A DNA stretch of 64,000 nucleotides from positions 1,462,759-1,526,758 of the forward strand of contig RPFO01000082.1 of NCBI GenBank assembly GCA_009746045.1. The letters are read 5' to 3'. The stretch is from Mesostigma viride (lineage: Eukaryota; Streptophyta; Mesostigmatophyceae; Mesostigmatales; Mesostigmataceae). Positions 45,906 to 57,600 of the stretch are shown here, one piece after another. The position numbers and the translations under genes were made by a program. Under the pieces are notes generated by a model that saw only the letters and a program-made list of their open reading frames with translations, was not told the DNA's origin and did no database searches. Positions within the stretch are counted from its first letter, which is position 1. Every line of letters starts with the position of its first letter.

Positions 45906-45951
45906 TAAACCGTGCCGTCTAGCTTAGCGGCCAGTGTGTAGAATAATAATG

Positions 45952-45993
45952 AGCTAGAATCATGGTTGTCTCCTTGATAAGCTAGAATCATGG
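45952..45993 (+). mobile_element. 14-bp Penelope-like insertion inside a 14-bp target duplication
   Basis: AGCTAGAATCATGG at 45,952-45,965 is repeated exactly at 45,980-45,993. Between them sits TTGTCTCCTTGATA, exactly the terminal 14 nt of the Penelope-like 3' end. Confidence 0.7.
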
Positions 45994-46249
45994 ATTATTA
46001 TAGCTTATTAGAGCTAGATTAGTTCGGTTTCGCGGCTCCGCCCACGTACTCCATCCATCCAGCATGGGAGTATATGCTACACATGATTTCCCACGAGCCA
46101 CGAGCCACGAGCCACGAGGTATATAGCCATGGCTGTCGGAGCTCATAACTTTCACGTTTGAGCCCCGAATTCAGCTGTGAATATCACAATCGCTTCGTCT
46201 TTCTTAGACGCACATGCTGATATAATTTTCCAAAGCTATAACGCACTAT

Positions 46250-47535
46250 ATGGCGAATAAACGCGCCTCGACGCAACGCAGCCTGGCGGCTGCGCTCGGC
46301 AATGAAAATACGTCTGCAGCTCCGGCTGCAGCTTCGCCATCAGGGCCGGAAGGCAGTGCTGCCACTAGTCGCGCACTGGTGGTCGTCCAGCACCCCCCCG
46401 GGCTTCCTGCCTCGCCTTCAGCCTCGCCTGAGCCAAAACGCAGCCGCCCAGCCGAACCGAGCTGGTCTGAGCGCGATTTTGACGTTGACGGGATATTTTC
46501 CACCTTCAACACCTTCAACGATCACAGACCCAGCTATTTCGACATGCCACCCCTCAAGCTACTGGAGTTCGTGTTTTATGGGTCATACGCCTCCCTTCTC
46601 GACCTGTGCCAACGCCTTCAACAATGCCACCGCTTACGCAATGGACCTGACGGCCGGTTCACAATGCGACAACAATCTGAGAACCTGGCCAGCTGGTCTC
46701 GCCCACGTCTTCAGATCGGCGCCCTCTTTTCCATCCTTGACCGCTCTGTCACGGACCTCTGGACCCCCTCCCCCTTGACCGAATCCACCTTCCTCTTCCA
46801 CCTCCAAGCAACCATCTCACAGCACGTGACGCCCCTAGCCGCAGATGTGCCGGCAATGGGCGGCAATGGGCGGCACGCTGGCTGCTGAGCTCCCCACCAT
46901 CTCCACCGCCACTTCCAGCCTCCTCGCCTCCTCCACCGCCACCACCCCCACCTCCGACGCCATCACCGCCCAGCTCCGTGACATCGACCAGCGTCTTAAG
47001 GACAACGCCATCGCTATCGAGGTTCTGCAGAACACCGCAGGCCTCACCGCCCAGGCGGTGAAGGACATTGCCGCCAAGCCAGCCCCGGCTGGCCTGGCCG
47101 GCGATGCTCCTCCTCCCATCACCACATGGGCGGACATGCTTAAGCAACATACCACCTCCACCACCTCCGCCGTCGCAGCCCAGCTTCAACAGCAGACGCT
47201 TGACCTCCGCGAGGAGGCCGAGCTCGCCAAGCGCAGCCTCAACGTCATTGTCAAGAACTTCAAGATGGAGGAAGGTGAGAATTCCGAGAAGCTTTTGCGT
47301 GCGTTTGAGAGAGAAATTAATCTTTGGTCGCATGGGCCTTAACGGTGAGATCGAGCTGGCCGCCCACCGCCTTCCCCGCGCGCGGGGTAAGGCAGGGCCG
47401 CCCCCGCTCCTTCTCACCTTTAAGACCCCGGCGGACAAGATTTCTTTTCTCAGACGCCGCAAGCGGCTCGAGAAGACTCTCTTCACCCTTGATGACGACT
47501 TGACCCTGGCGCAGCAACAACGGCGACGGGAGCTA
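46250..47535 (+). pseudogene. LINE ORF1 (copy 1), 5' part, interrupted by a 14.9-kb element
   Basis: Three frames in succession. First, 46,250-46,888 encodes an Ala/Pro/Ser-rich N-terminus and RPSYFDMPPLKLLEFVFYGS. Next, 46,845-47,342 encodes a coiled-coil-like QLRDIDQRLKDNAIAIEVLQ and EEAELAKRSLNVIVKNFKME. Then 47,340-47,535 encodes LLLTFKTPADKISFLRRRK and DDDLTLAQQQRRREL, reminiscent of the L1-type ORF1 C-terminal domain. Two frame changes show decay. It is cut at 47,535 and resumes at 62,408. Confidence 0.75.
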
Positions 47536-47596
47536 CACTATACCGTACTTTTCGTCCGAGGGTGGTAAAAAGCATCCGAGGCGTAAATTACGAGGT
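47536..47596. repeat. Left terminal inverted repeat of the 14.9-kb element
   Basis: Starts CACTATAC and ends ...GTAAATTACGAGGT. It differs from the right end only by a CGTAC insertion after base 8. Confidence 0.9.
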
Positions 47597-47621
47597 CTTA
47601 TCTTACTACCTAGATCCGAGG

Positions 47622-48595
47622 CAGTGTTTTTTTTAGTGGCGATACACCGCCAAATGTGGCGGTGTGGCACTTTTTTTGGCAAAATGTGGCGGTGCCACCC
47701 ACTTGGACAGGGCACCCAAGAAGCCACAATTTGGCCGTGCTGTTCTACTTTGTAGTTTCGTTTCGCCACAGGGTGGCCGTGCCTGAAGTTCACTCTAGTA
47801 CAGGCTACGCCACAATTGGCGGTGTCAGCCGGTCTTCCGGCCGGCGTTCCGCCACAAGCCTCCCTAGTACTAGAACTACTATGAGTATTACTATGACTGA
47901 CTGACTTACTGACTGCATAGTGCATGTACGTAGAGCCCGGCCAAGTGCCAAGTGGCAAGTGGCCCGCTGCCAGAGACCAGAGTGCACTGTGCAGACTGCA
48001 GCTTGTGTGCATTTTCTGGCTTCAGCTGGCTGGCGGCCTGGCGGCTGGCGCCTCAGTTCCAGTCACTCGCCAGCCATACAGTACTGTACTGCATTGCATT
48101 GACTATGTGTTTCGACTTTCGGCACTTCAGTAATCGTTTTGTTAAGCAGTGGCTGTAGTGGTAATCGTTGTTGTTAATTTACCAAGTACGCCCGGCGCCG
48201 ATGCCTGAGACGGAGACGCTCGCCCGCCTTGTGTACAGGCATTCACGCCTTAAGTTGGGTTCGAGGTTTTTGGTCAACCCAACTTCAGGCGTGAACCCAA
48301 CTTAAGGCGTGAATGATTCTAATAAATTCTACTAGTTTGAACTTAAGATAATTAAACATACTGTTCTGAACTACTTTGAACTTGGAATGCCAGTACGGCG
48401 CCGCGCCGCGCTGACCCCGCTGCCGGTAGGGTCATTTGCTGCACCAAAAAGCCAGCCCGCCACACGTGGCCGTGCCAAGCCCAATTTTAATTGGCTTAAA
48501 GCCACACATTGGCCGAGTAAACTGAAGTTTTCATAGTTCGAAACGCCACAAGTGGCCTAGCGCCACTAGTAACGAAAACCTTAAAAAAAACACTG
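47622..48595. mobile_element. Nested 974-bp TIR element (CAGTGTTTTTTTTA ends)
   Basis: CAGTGTTTTTTTTA at the left end is matched by its complement at the right; AGTGGCG strings follow in both arms. The interior repeats GCCACA/GTGGC motifs. The ends resemble hAT elements, but no 8-bp duplication is visible. It holds no coding capacity. Confidence 0.65.
48240..48315. repeat. 23-bp perfect inverted repeat in the nested element
   Basis: CATTCACGCCTTAAGTTGGG at 48,240 (23 bp in all) pairs with 48,293-48,315. A third partial copy (CCCAACTTCAGGCGTG) lies in the loop. Confidence 0.85.
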
Positions 48596-48890
48596 GTCTT
48601 GGTTGGTAATCTACCACCTGTAGATTAGGTGCCAGTGATCCGATGCTGTAAGATACGTTTCAGTAAGCTACTTCGGGGATCTTTGCCTGTACACGGCCAG
48701 ATGGATAATTATATTGTAATGGAGAAGTGGGAGAACGTGCGTGTCTATTAGCAAATGCAGCGAAATATAAAAATGTAGTTATCAGCCTTTTTCGCCTATT
48801 CAGCAGTTGTCGTTGTCGGCCGTTGTCATTAAGCGGCTATAGATTATGTGTGCTGGGGCCGGTGAAAAGACGCTAGCAAAGTTCGTCTGA

Positions 48891-49010
48891 ATGGCGTCCA
48901 ATAGAGGGGATTTTATTCTTAGTGGATTGTTGGACGAGGAGAAGGCGAGGTTGCTGGCGGAGAATGCGAAAGAGCAGAGGGAAGCAGCGGAAGCCGTGCG
49001 TGGAAGATGA
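48891..49010 (+). other. Short open frame, possible first exon
   Basis: 39 codons starting MASNRGDFILSGLLDEEKAR, charged and helix-like, ending at TGA. A GTGCGT at 48,995 could act as a donor before the stop. It may belong to the broken gene at 49,297-50,001, but I could not join the phases. Confidence 0.2.
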
Positions 49011-49296
49011 GGTAACGGGATGGAGTGTGGGCCCTGGCTTCTGGTTATGAAATGATGGCGGTTGCAGGCCAGCCGTGCTCGCTGGTAATGGGTGCGTGGT
49101 GTTGAAATCCAAGTTCTGCGCGTATTCTGTTTTTTGGTCAATGATTGAAGGGATGTCGCCTTGTTTTATTTTTGTGCATCTGCGTCCCGTCGTGACTGCC
49201 TCGTCATGGACGCCCAGGGGTAGAAGTTCGAACGAGGGAATGATTTTTCAAACGCCTGGATATGTTATGATAGTACGAATAAATGGTAATGGGTAG

Positions 49297-50001
49297 AGGC
49301 GGCCAAAATTTTGTTGGAAGTGTGCCAACGCCGCACATACGACTTGAACAACCCTAGGTATCTTAGGAAAAGGAAACACGGATACGTCGGAGTGGAGGAA
49401 GAGGAAGACGATGACGATGGTGAAGACGGAGAGGTTTACAATGGAGGCCTTGAGAATGGGGAGACATTGAATCAGGAGAGCAGGGTAGCGGTGAGTGGCC
49501 CGTCATGAATTACATTGTGGTTGCAGTTGTTAGCGAGGCGTGTTGATTGCTTCTTGCCGCGGGTAATCGCTAGCGCGCATAACCTTCTTTTTTCAACAGG
49601 TGTTCTGGTGCATTGACTGCCGCAAAGCAATTAATGGGACTGATTATGTGCCTATCATGCCGTTTGGGAATCATACATTGCCAACATTTCGTGTTTAGAA
49701 GGCGCGCCTTCAGAAGCATATTCAGCACCGCACGAGCCAGGTGCTGAAGGCGTGCTTGGAGAGGAAGGGGTATAAAGTGCGCATGACCGCATCGAAGAAG
49801 AAGAAGCAGCAGGAATCGGGCAAGACCATGATAACCGAGCCAGGATTGGCTTTCGTGCATGCAGTACATGGTGCGGCGCAGGCAGTGAATGCTGCATCGA
49901 TTGCAGCGGTGCAGCCTGTGGCCATGGCGGTGCAGGGCGCGGGTCCTGAAGTGTGGGCGTTGGCGAAGCAGATTCACGATGCTGTCATGGCCACGTTGTG
50001 A
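49297..50001 (+). pseudogene. Two spliced exons of an unknown protein with an in-frame TAG
   Basis: Exon 49,297-49,490 (acceptor GGGTAG, donor GTGAGT, phase 0) encodes LEVCQRRTYDLNNPRYLRKR followed by an acidic run. Exon 49,600-50,001 (acceptor TTTCAACAG, phase 0) starts VFWCIDCRKAINGTDYVP and stays in one frame to 50,001, except for TAG at 49,696-49,698. A basic stretch (SKKKKQQESGK) and an Ala/Val-rich helix follow. Junctions and phases agree, so this was once a real gene. A possible last exon, rich in Glu/Lys, lies at 50,788-50,914. No family recognised. Confidence 0.35.
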
Positions 50002-50099
50002 AGCCAAGGAATGGGTGTTGGTTCCAGTCAGGTGCCTCGCCCGGAGGAAGCTTTTCTGCTGTAAGCAGAGGTGCGGCATCAAGCATTTGCAATCGCCAT

Positions 50100-50170
50100 G
50101 AGAGCAGTGGAGATGTCAGCGGCATGAAGCATTTGCAATCGCCATGAGAGCAGTGGAGATGTCTGCGGCA
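50100..50170. repeat. 45-bp tandem duplication
   Basis: AAGCATTTGCAATCGCCATG and its continuation occur twice in tandem with one base change (GTCAGCGG, GTCTGCGG). Confidence 0.8.
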
Positions 50171-50949
50171 TTGGGAGATCTGCAGACAATTGCAGGAGGA
50201 CATTGTGCGGTACGCTTGTAGGGTGTATGCTGTGTTGTTCCGCTCGCTAATGGACATGTGCCCCTGTAACCTCTTCCAGGCTAGTATCTGCTATCCACCT
50301 CTTCAGGCTTGAAAAGTAAATTGCTGTACGGTTCACAATTGGCATGGCTTGACATGCACGCGTCCTTGACTGTGGTCTGCATGGGTTTGGGGTTTAGCGG
50401 TTTACATCAGACTCTGCTGTGTGTCTGCTTAATCAGCCGACGTGTCACATGGGGACAGCAACGGCGCTGGGATGCAGCCCGGTGTGAATGCGAGTAAGGT
50501 ACGCGCTGTCATGCATGGCGGATGGGGCGTGGAAGCCACGACCCACGTTTTTGTGTGTGCACGGGGGGCTAGGGGGCAAGTCGTTGTGTTGCTGCCATCC
50601 ATATGGCCATGGATATGCGGGAAGCTTTCCCTGTACCCATACTTAATGATGCATGGACTGGTTGTGACAGCCAAGGGTTTAGCTGTCGTGGGTTTGCTGA
50701 GTGATCATGGCAGTCTGCTAGGCTGGTGCTAGAACAGCAATAGCGCGGTTACTGCTATGTCTTGCCCGTGCTAACTGATGCTGCAGCCATGCGTGGAGCG
50801 CGAATCGTCCCGAGAGGAGAAGGAGGAGGCGGGGCCGGTGCACCCATGGGCAGGGCCGGAGAAGAAGGACGCGGAGCACCCAGTGTGGGAGAAGGAGAAG
50901 GCGGGGAAGCACTGAAGCTCCACCCCATGTCAGGCCTCTAGTATAGGTG

Positions 50950-51320
50950 CCAGTTAACTAAACCCATGCACGTGCAGGTTGTAGCTCAGAATGTATTTAA
51001 AATCATATGCCCCTTTTCAGGTATATGTGTAACAGTGACTCCCAACGGATATATGTTCCTAATTTTTTAAATTCTTACTGAATAATTGTTGTCTTTATGA
51101 ACCCATGAAGAGCAAAGCCCGGTGGGGAGTACATGTAACGCATTACCACGAGAAGGGGTCCCCACACCGCATTTCTTCGCTCTCTGTTCCTATGCAGAAC
51201 AAGAAGAGGTGGAAGACCAATGTCCCGGCTCACACGCCAGCCCATGTGGGTAAGCCCCCTCCCCCAAAGCGGAAGGGGCGCTTTGGGGAGAAGTGTAGTG
51301 AGGATTTTGTAGACTAGATA
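50950..51320 (+). mobile_element. R1 3' end followed by LINE ORF2 C-terminal fragment
   Basis: ACTCCCAACGGATATATGTTCCTAA at 51,029 is the R1 terminus with an AT-rich tail. At 51,192-51,317 MQNKKRWKTNVPAHTPAHVG and PPPPKRKGRFGEK match the LINE C-terminus. Confidence 0.7.
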
Positions 51321-51552
51321 GCACCAACTTACTTACACCAGACCTGGCAATAAACAAGCATTGATGGGATGGACCCAGCGATACATAATGGGCGTGCATG
51401 CGTAAAAAATATACACTATGCATGGCCCAATGGGCATGCATTCAAATAATTACAAATGAAGGCCGCCATGAGAGCACTGAAGCTAAACCAGACCGGGCCA
51501 CAATTAACCCTCCAGCACCAAAGTTCCACTGCATCATGTAAGACAAGCCTGA

Positions 51553-53119
51553 CATCCATCCATCCATCCATCCAGATGTCCATCCATCCATCCATCCATC
51601 CATCCATCCATCCATCCATCCATCCATCCATCCATCCATCCATCCATCCATCCATCCATCCATCCATCCATCCATCCATCCATCCATCCATCCATCCATC
51701 CATCCATCCATCCATCCATCCATCCATCCATCCATCCATCCATCCATCCATCCATCCATCCATCCATCCATCCATCCATCCATCCATCCATCCATCCATC
51801 CATCCATCCATCCATCCATCCATCCATCCATCCATCCATCCATCCATCCATCCATCCATCCATCCATCCATCCATCCATCCATCCATCCATCCATCCATC
51901 CATCCATCCATCCATCCATCCATCCATCCATCCATCCATCCATCCATCCATCCATCCATCCATCCATCCATCCATCCATCCATCCATCCATCCATCCATC
52001 CATCCATCCATCCATCCATCCATCCATCCATCCATCCATCCATCCATCCATCCATCCATCCATCCATCCATCCATCCATCCATCCATCCATCCATCCATC
52101 CATCCATCCATCCATCCATCCATCCATCCATCCATCCATCCATCCATCCATCCATCCATCCATCCATCCATCCATCCATCCATCCATCCATCCATCCATC
52201 CATCCATCCATCCATCCATCCATCCATCCATCCATCCATCCATCCATCCATCCATCCATCCATCCATCCATCCATCCATCCATCCATCCATCCATCCATC
52301 CATCCATCCATCCATCCATCCATCCATCCATCCATCCATCCATCCATCCATCCATCCATCCATCCATCCATCCATCCATCCATCCATCCATCCATCCATC
52401 CATCCATCCATCCATCCATCCATCCATCCATCCATCCATCCATCCATCCATCCATCCATCCATCCATCCATCCATCCATCCATCCATCCATCCATCCATC
52501 CATCCATCCATCCATCCATCCATCCATCCATCCATCCATCCATCCATCCATCCATCCATCCATCCATCCATCCATCCATCCATCCATCCATCCATCCATC
52601 CATCCATCCATCCATCCATCCATCCATCCATCCATCCATCCATCCATCCATCCATCCATCCATCCATCCATCCATCCATCCATCCATCCATCCATCCATC
52701 CATCCATCCATCCATCCATCCATCCATCCATCCATCCATCCATCCATCCATCCATCCATCCATCCATCCATCCATCCATCCATCCATCCATCCATCCATC
52801 CATCCATCCATCCATCCATCCATCCATCCATCCATCCATCCATCCATCCATCCATCCATCCATCCATCCATCCATCCATCCATCCATCCATCCATCCATC
52901 CATCCATCCATCCATCCATCCATCCATCCATCCATCCATCCATCCATCCATCCATCCATCCATCCATCCATCCATCCATCCATCCATCCATCCATCCATC
53001 CATCCATCCATCCATCCATCCATCCATCCATCCATCCATCCATCCATCCATCCATCCATCCATCCATCCATCCATCCATCCATCCATCCATCCATCCATC
53101 CATCCATCCATCCATCCAT
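51553..53119. repeat. (CATC)n array, about 385 units
   Basis: The pure run from 51,581 is 1.54 kb without a single visible interruption; an AGATGTC interruption lies at 51,574. All ORFs here (Ser-Ile-His-Pro or Met-Asp-Gly-Trp repeats) are artefacts. Confidence 0.98.
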
Positions 53120-53492
53120 TGATCGGGGTATAGTCCTAGTACAGCCATGCTACGTCCTGGCTATGATGAGATTACTTGCCCACGCTCCTAGTGTTATGCC
53201 ATGCTCACATGGGTCTTATTGCACCCACAGATTGCCGGATCGTTGGCGTGTCCCTTTAGCTAGCGTTCCCGAATGCAGCTGTGGCATGCCTTAGGCATGA
53301 AGGAGACTGGGGGTCTCTGCCCTTTCTCCTGTTGTCCACACACAGGGATTAAAAGCACTTCGGTGCTCCGTGACTCCCCAACAGGAGCACGTGTTTAATT
53401 AATTAATTAAATTAATTAATTAATCGGGGTTAGCTAATGCTCCTTGACTCCCTAATGGGGGCATGAGTTTAATAAATGAATTAAGTAGTTAG
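53120..53492. other. Flank of the CATC array with TTAA strings
   Basis: No gene recognised. GACTCCCCAACAGGAGCACG and TTAATTAATTAAATTAATTAA at 53,365-53,422 look like another R1-type 3' end with its simple tail. Confidence 0.4.
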
Positions 53493-55788
53493 TTAAGGGG
53501 ACGGGACACCCCCGAATTTTTTGGCGCCAAAAAATTCGCGCCGGAGCCGAAGGTCACAAATTTCACGTGCACGGTGCGCGCACCCCTTGCGGAAGTGGCC
53601 ATGGCGACTGCGTTCAGGCGAAACTACCACACTAGGGCAGGCGAAATGCAAAAATTTTACTCGAATCTAAAAGGAGATGAGTTTATGATGTTAGTTTGTG
53701 GCGGAAATCAGCTGGTTTACAATATCGCTGTTGTTTTTTTATGCCATCGGCATGGGGGGTAATCTGAATTTTTTGGTCGCGCGGAATGAAATAGAATTCA
53801 TGATAGCGGCTGTAAAATAGCGGTTTTGGGGGCTGTTCTGACCTTGAAGCAGGCATTAATATCGGTTGCATCGAATTCTAAACCGAGCTGGTGCTTTTTG
53901 CCAGATTTTCGGCCATTATCGGTAAGTAATTGTTCAGACCTGCGCAGTGCGTGTCTGACCTGTCCATGGAAGAACGGCTGTTGTTGCGCGCCTGGGCGAG
54001 GGATTTACGAGGGCAAGGTATAGATTTGTCGCGAACGTTATCTGCTATCGGTGCTTTCTTCTATGAGCTCATCGTTCGAGGTTTTTTGCGTTCTTTTTGG
54101 GCAGTTTCCGCCAGCTAGCTCGCCGTCGCTTGCCGTTGTGTTGTCGAATACCTGGCAGCTTTAGATTGTTTTCGTTGATGTCGTGATCAGGGCCGCTTCA
54201 GTCGCAGCCTATAGCTCTTCGGGAAGGTATAAGGCATTTCATAAAACGTGTTCTGGCAAGGATGTTGTGCGTATGGACGCTTCTTGTTGTTTGAGAGTGA
54301 CGCACCCTCTCCTCACAGGCCGCAGCGGCATCACAGCGCTCATGCGGTGAAGGGCCGCCAATGGTTTCTTTGCATTTTATCGTGCAGGGATGGAAGTGTT
54401 ATAGTGATGATGATGTTGGAGATATTGCATTTGTGTGACTGCATGTAGATAGCTGGCACCAATGGTTGTTTGAGCTTTCCTTTGTTATGATGATGTGACA
54501 AGACTACAATGTGCTGAGCCAACCATGGTTGACATGCATGACTGCATGCAAGCTATATATACCATGTTCTTACTTGGTTCCTTGCCCTCCATAGTCCCAG
54601 TTTGTCATCCATGCCGGGGAGGACAGTTTAGGAGGTGTTGTTGTGTTGATTAGCTTGGTTGGCATCAACCTTACACTCTAACCTGGGAGAAACATAGGAA
54701 ATGCCGCTTAGGCATGTTAGGGCTACCACCGTCAAGGCTATGCACATATTTACAAGGCTGGCCATGCTGGAGGGATGATGAAGACATATGAGGTGCGTGG
54801 CCACCCCTTTGTACTTTGTAAACATACTCTGCATGGTTTTGGTGCATGTTGGATGGCATATTAAGTGGCACTGTGGGGTTACTAACTTACTGAGTGGTCC
54901 TTAGCGCCTTGTCATGTGGTCATATAGGAAACCCATCAACTTGAGCAGTTCTTGTCGCAATGACCCCCCACATTGAGCATGCGTTGCCGTCAGCGTGCAA
55001 GAGTTGATTATGTGTGCTTTGGTCAGTTTGCAGATGTCTTTGATGAAGAAGGAGGTGCTAGTGTGGCTAAATGGTTACTCTAATTTCCTTGTAGCGTCTA
55101 CATGGGTGGCTGTCTTGGAATGGTTGTAACTTGGGCAGTTCTTGTCAGAATGGCGTCAAACCTTGAACATAGGAGGTACCATATGTGCAGAGAATGGTAG
55201 TATGTGGTTTGGCCAGTTTTCATGAGGCTTAGATGTATAAAGGGGTGTTAGTGTGGTTAAATACTAGCTAAAACCTCCCTTAGCTTCGTCACAGGTGGCA
55301 ATCTAGGAATATCCATCAAATAGGGCTGCGCTTGTCAGAATGACCTGAAAATTTGGGGCTGCATGTCCCCCAACCTCTAGTATTTGGGAATATATGATTT
55401 GGCCCTATTCCATGTGTTTATGATTTGATAAATTTTTTTTTTCATTAAAAAAGTACCCTTTTTGCGGGAAAATCCATCAATGTGTGTAAACATGATTATT
55501 TTGTGCTCAAAATTAGGTAGCATTTCTCAAAAGTCAGGGAACTATATGGGAATATATGATTTGGTCCCAATATGTTTGCCCACTGCCCTAGGAAAAATGT
55601 GACTAGAATAGCGTCTTTTTCTATTTTTAGCGCGTTACCGGTGCCCTGTGGGGGCTAGTACCCCCCCCAAGTGGCTGGAAAATTTTTTTTTTATCATATT
55701 AATGGTCCCCAATCATCATTGGATTTTTAGCACATGCATAGGTATGGTTTCCAGAAAAGTGCCCTTTAGGGGTGTCCCCTCCCCTTTC
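53493..55788. mobile_element. piggyBac-like element B, degraded
   Basis: TTAA at 53,493 precedes GGGGACGGGACACCCC. The right end, complemented, reads GGGGAGGGGACACCCC (15 of 16), flanked by TTTC in place of TTAA. It is 2288 bp, inverted relative to element A, with colinear matching blocks. Within it, a block with CTTGTCRGAATG recurs near 54,950, 55,140 and 55,325. No transposase frame. Confidence 0.7.
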
Positions 55789-56850
55789 AGGTTGATTCAG
55801 ATGAGGTCTGTGCTGGTTCCTTGTGGACTGGCCAGCCAGGGAGATATCTTCTTACATGGTCAGGCCCTTGCCGACCATGTAAGAACCTGTTAGGCGACGC
55901 AGTGGCCAACATTGGACATACCGCCATATGTTTGTCTCCGCGGTATGATTTTAGCTGACATGCAGAGCACAGACACTGTTGGCGTCATCCGCTCAACCCC
56001 TCTTATTCAGACATGGGACCTCGGATGTGTAGGATTAGTAGCGTTGCCCAGGCGGACATTGTCAAAGACTACGACCCCCCAGTTGTGGGTCCTAGGAAAT
56101 TTAACAAGCATGATTGTCTCCTTGTTGATAGGCATTAATTAATCCTTGATGATAGGCATTGCTTGCGTGCAAGATTAGCTCGAGGCCCATATTTTAGACT
56201 ACTAACTGAGCTGTGGACATACATGTTGTTATTGACGTCTTGACGGATATTGACGTCTTGGGGTGACTTCCACTATATCTTCTTTGGGGAATTCAGAGAT
56301 CCCGGTCCCCCAACATGGACATGAGACTAATTAAAATCAATTAATCAATGTCATGAATAGAGCGCGTTCATGACGTTCAGTCATGAACAGAGTCCTAACC
56401 TTAAACACATAAGAAAACAATTATGGCGGGCCATGTGACCAATGTAAGAAGCTTAGCCCCCAAACATATTGTTGTCTCACGTAATGAATCACTTGCTGAT
56501 CAACAAATCGATGATTATCTCATAGGCACAATGTACCTCTGACCATCATTGCTGGCCCATGCATGCATGCACCAATGGCAGCCTACATGACACATACATC
56601 GCTTATTTGCCATGTAAAAAATGCGACAAAGTGTCCATATAGGTACTCATAGATTAGCACAAATTCCTTAGCACGATGTGGACAACTTTACTTAACGGTG
56701 AAAGCCTGTCTCGCCCTTATTGCCTTGAGGGTTCCCGGCGATAGGTCCTGTCTGTTGGTCGACATTTTTCTTTTGCAGCTGGCCATCGTCGGTAGGTATG
56801 AATGATCTCGATGCTAGCAATTACGATGATGATACCCGAGGTAGTCTATA
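55789..56850. other. Non-coding stretch with a small hairpin
   Basis: TCTTACATGGTCAGG and its near-complement face each other at about 55,849-55,882. Otherwise no gene or repeat was recognised. Confidence 0.4.
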
Positions 56851-56859
56851 CCTAGGATC

Positions 56860-57600
56860 GAGAGCTTCTTCTTGTATGGCAATGCCGGCAGTTAACTATT
56901 ACTCCGAATAAAGAGTTAAGAGGTTGGCCCTCGGCAGTCGGCATGGCGATCACGGAGCGATGACGGGGCGATGACGGGGCGATGACGGGGCGTTGACGCG
57001 CGTGATGAATAGGATCTGTTTGACAGGCGGCGGCTATTGGTAATATAGATTGTTGATTAAGAGAAGAGTTTAGATGTTGGCCCGTGGGCGATGACGGTGA
57101 CGGCGTCACCGTCATCGCCCTCGACGGGCGTCATGAATACGACCTTTTTGATATGCGGCGGCTATTGGTAATATAGGTCGTTGACTACTACTCCGAATAC
57201 AAATGTAAAGAGGTTGGCCCTCGGCTGGCTCGGCATGGCGATCACGGGGCGATGACGGGGCGATGACGGGGCGTTGACGCGCGTGATGAATAGGATCTGT
57301 TTGATAGGCGGCGGCTATTGGTAATATAGATTGTTGATTAAGAGAAGAGTTTAGATGTTGGCCCGTCGAGGGCGATGACGGTGACGGTCGTCACCGTCAT
57401 CGCCCTCGACGGGCGTGATGATAAGCCCATGTTTGATATGCGGCAGCTATTGGTAGTATAGGTCGTTGACTATCACTCCGAATAAAGAGTTAACAGGTTA
57501 AGGCCCTCGGCCGGGCGATGACGGGGCGATGACGGGGCGTTGACGCTCGCGATGAATAGGACCTGTTTGATAGGCGGCGGCTATTGCTAATATATAGGTC
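56860..57600. repeat. About 280-bp tandem repeat with GATGACGGGGC runs and palindromes
   Basis: Blocks containing ACTCCGAAT, GGTTGGCCCTCGG, (CGATGACGGGG)n and GCGGCGGCTATTGGTAATAT recur about 2.5 times. Each also holds a palindrome around GATGACGGTGACG/CGTCACCGTCATC. Confidence 0.85.

Noticed and set aside
51416-53294. Open frames of more than 500 codons with Met-Asp-Gly-Trp or Ser-Ile-His-Pro repeats
   Set aside because: Pure (CATC)n on both strands; no coding signal outside the array.
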